From positions 1,426,001-1,490,000 of the forward strand of contig CAXKWD010000014.1 of assembly GCA_964059195.1 (NCBI GenBank): a stretch of 64,000 bases of DNA, read 5' to 3'. Source of the DNA: Ectobius pallidus. Its lineage: Eukaryota > Arthropoda > Insecta > Blattodea > Ectobiidae. The notes under the pieces were generated by a model, which made no database searches, was not told where the DNA came from, and worked only from the letters and a program-made list of their open reading frames with translations. The position numbers were made by a program, and so were the translations under genes. This document shows, in pieces, positions 63,310 to 64,000 of this stretch (position 1 is its first letter; each line of letters opens with the position of its first letter).

Positions 63310-64000
63310 TTGTAAATTTTACTTTAATAGAAAGAATACTGTTGCCTAGCAATTACTTTTAAAACACCTAAGTGTTGCCTAGCAATGCCATTTTAAACCG
63401 GAAACTGTTGCCTAGCAATGTCCTCAAAAAGAACTGTTGCTTAGCAATGGCATTTTTAAACACAATATTGCTACCTATTAAAAGCTTTTAAAAAAAGATA
63501 CTGTTGCGTAGCAATGTCAATTTCTGACACGAAACCTTTACCTTTCAATGCATTTTTCAAATTCGAGACTTCTTCCTAGCAATGTAATTTTTAAAGACAA
63601 TTTGGCTACCTAAGAATGTAATTTTTCTATCACGAATGTTTTGCCTAGCCATGCCAGTCTAAACCGGAAACTGTTGCCTAGATATGAAGTTTTATAACAC
63701 CTGACTGTTGCTTAGCAATGACATTTTGAATAAGAAACTGTAGCTTAGCAATGGCATCTCCAAATACGAAACTGTTGCCTAGCAATGTCTTCTATAAGGA
63801 ATAGCCTTTAATCCCTCAATGATCAATACATACAATGAAAATATCGGTGATATGCTAATGGCATAACAGGGGTTGTAAGTTTTTCCTTAATAGAAAAGAA
63901 TACTGTTGCCTAGCAATGAGTTTTAAAACACGAAAGTGTTGCCTAGCAATGCCATTTTAAACCGGAAACTGTTGCCTAGCAATGCCATCAAAAAGAACTG
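63310..64000. repeat. Monomer B and truncated monomer H at window edge
   Basis: The monomer at 63310 is class B with GCCTAGATATGAAG near 63676, as at 32610 and 34856, and with GCAATTACTTTT and CACCTAAG as its own changes. The class H monomer beginning at 63873 is cut by the window end after 128 bp. The array clearly continues. Confidence 0.9.

Larger units (their letters stand above)
1..64000. repeat. Satellite DNA array, ~562-bp monomers, fills window
   Basis: The window is a head-to-tail array of one monomer family. I located 113 copies of the landmark TTGTAAAT (or close variants such as TTGTAAGT and TTGTAATT). All but one of the spacings between them are 559-564 bp, and the exception is 928 bp at 61258. 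The first bases continue a monomer that began about 6 bp before the window, and the last 128 bp are a truncated monomer, so the array extends both ways. No copy is inverted and no foreign sequence interrupts it. G+C is about 34%. TAG in the sub-repeat core and TAA/TGA in the spacers break all six frames; the longest open stretches I traced are a few tens of codons. This is non-coding satellite DNA of eukaryotic type. The species and chromosomal site cannot be told from the sequence. Confidence 0.98.

Noticed and set aside
1..64000. CRISPR array (short dyad repeats at ~33-bp spacing)
   Set aside because: The sequences between cores are themselves repeated from monomer to monomer, the core is degenerate, the spacing varies from 29 to 36 bp, and no cas genes or leader are present.
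1..64000. Protein-coding genes or a repetitive protein
   Set aside because: TAG in the core (GCC-TAG), TAA in TTTTAAA spacers and TGA elsewhere interrupt all six frames. Spacings that are not multiples of three shift the frame, and traced open stretches are only a few tens of codons.
1..64000. CENP-B box in the monomer
   Set aside because: Candidates around TTCGTGTTTTAAAAC and ACCGGAAACTG do not meet the core pattern TTCG-N4-A-N2-CGGG on either strand.
1..64000. Telomeric or simple-sequence repeat, or rDNA spacer
   Set aside because: There is no TTAGGG-type tandem run and no microsatellite block, and no rRNA-like sequence separates the repeats.
1..64000. Array of transposable elements or LTRs
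   Set aside because: There are no terminal repeats, target-site duplications, poly-A tails or coding remnants. Units abut head-to-tail with no spacer.
1..64000. Bacterial or phage origin
   Set aside because: 64 kb of pure non-coding tandem repeat with nested higher-order structure is not known from bacterial or phage genomes and has no gene content to support it.

Overview
The whole 64 kb window is one uninterrupted eukaryotic-type satellite DNA array. I found no gene, RNA gene, transposon, CRISPR array or unique sequence. It is about 34% G+C by hand count over the first 540 bases. Every monomer lies in the same orientation and the array continues past both ends of the window. A non-coding array of this size points to a nuclear eukaryotic chromosome, such as a centromeric, pericentromeric, sex- or B-chromosome block. 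The sequence does not identify the species or the chromosomal position.

The array has three levels. (1) About 17 diverged sub-repeats of roughly 33 bp (spacings mostly 29-36) share a core near GTTGCCTAGCAATG separated by A/T-rich spacers. (2) These form a monomer of about 562 bp (559-564), counted here from the landmark TTGTAAAT. There are 113 such landmarks inside the window, plus one partial first monomer. (3) Monomers fall into recurrent variant classes, which I call B, C, D, E, F, H, I and X. Runs of classes are duplicated as higher-order repeats: a 9-mer of 5,061 bp, a 10-mer of 5,617 bp, 4-mers of about 2.25 kb, and 3-mers of 1,684-1,686 bp. Duplicated segments also recur far apart at constant offsets of 26,991, 34,273 and 19,104 bp.

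Layout: 1-2245 a B-C-D-E 4-mer; 2246-2809 a chimeric monomer; 2810-15180 two and a half 9-mers; 15181-19674 a mixed block; 19675-22489 a block that recurs near 54-57 kb; 22490-26985 D-E-B 3-mers; 26986-31485 two 4-mers; 31486-32609 two linking monomers; 32610-37099 two B-H-I-x 4-mers; 37100-39909 linking monomers; 39910-43277 two F-D-E 3-mers; 43278-44401 linking monomers; 44402-55635 two nearly identical 10-mers; 55636-61257 segments copied from elsewhere in the array; 61258-62185 a monomer pair fused by a 196-bp deletion; 62186-64000 the array continuing.

Two signals may be functional. The sub-repeat core resembles the X-box bound by RFX-family factors and occurs about nine times per monomer, or roughly a thousand times in the window. 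A separate 13-bp dyad, ATATCGGTGATAT, sits once per monomer outside the regular sub-repeats. Both are sequence resemblances only. What is directly visible is the repeat hierarchy and the record of recent unequal exchange, conversion and slippage within it.
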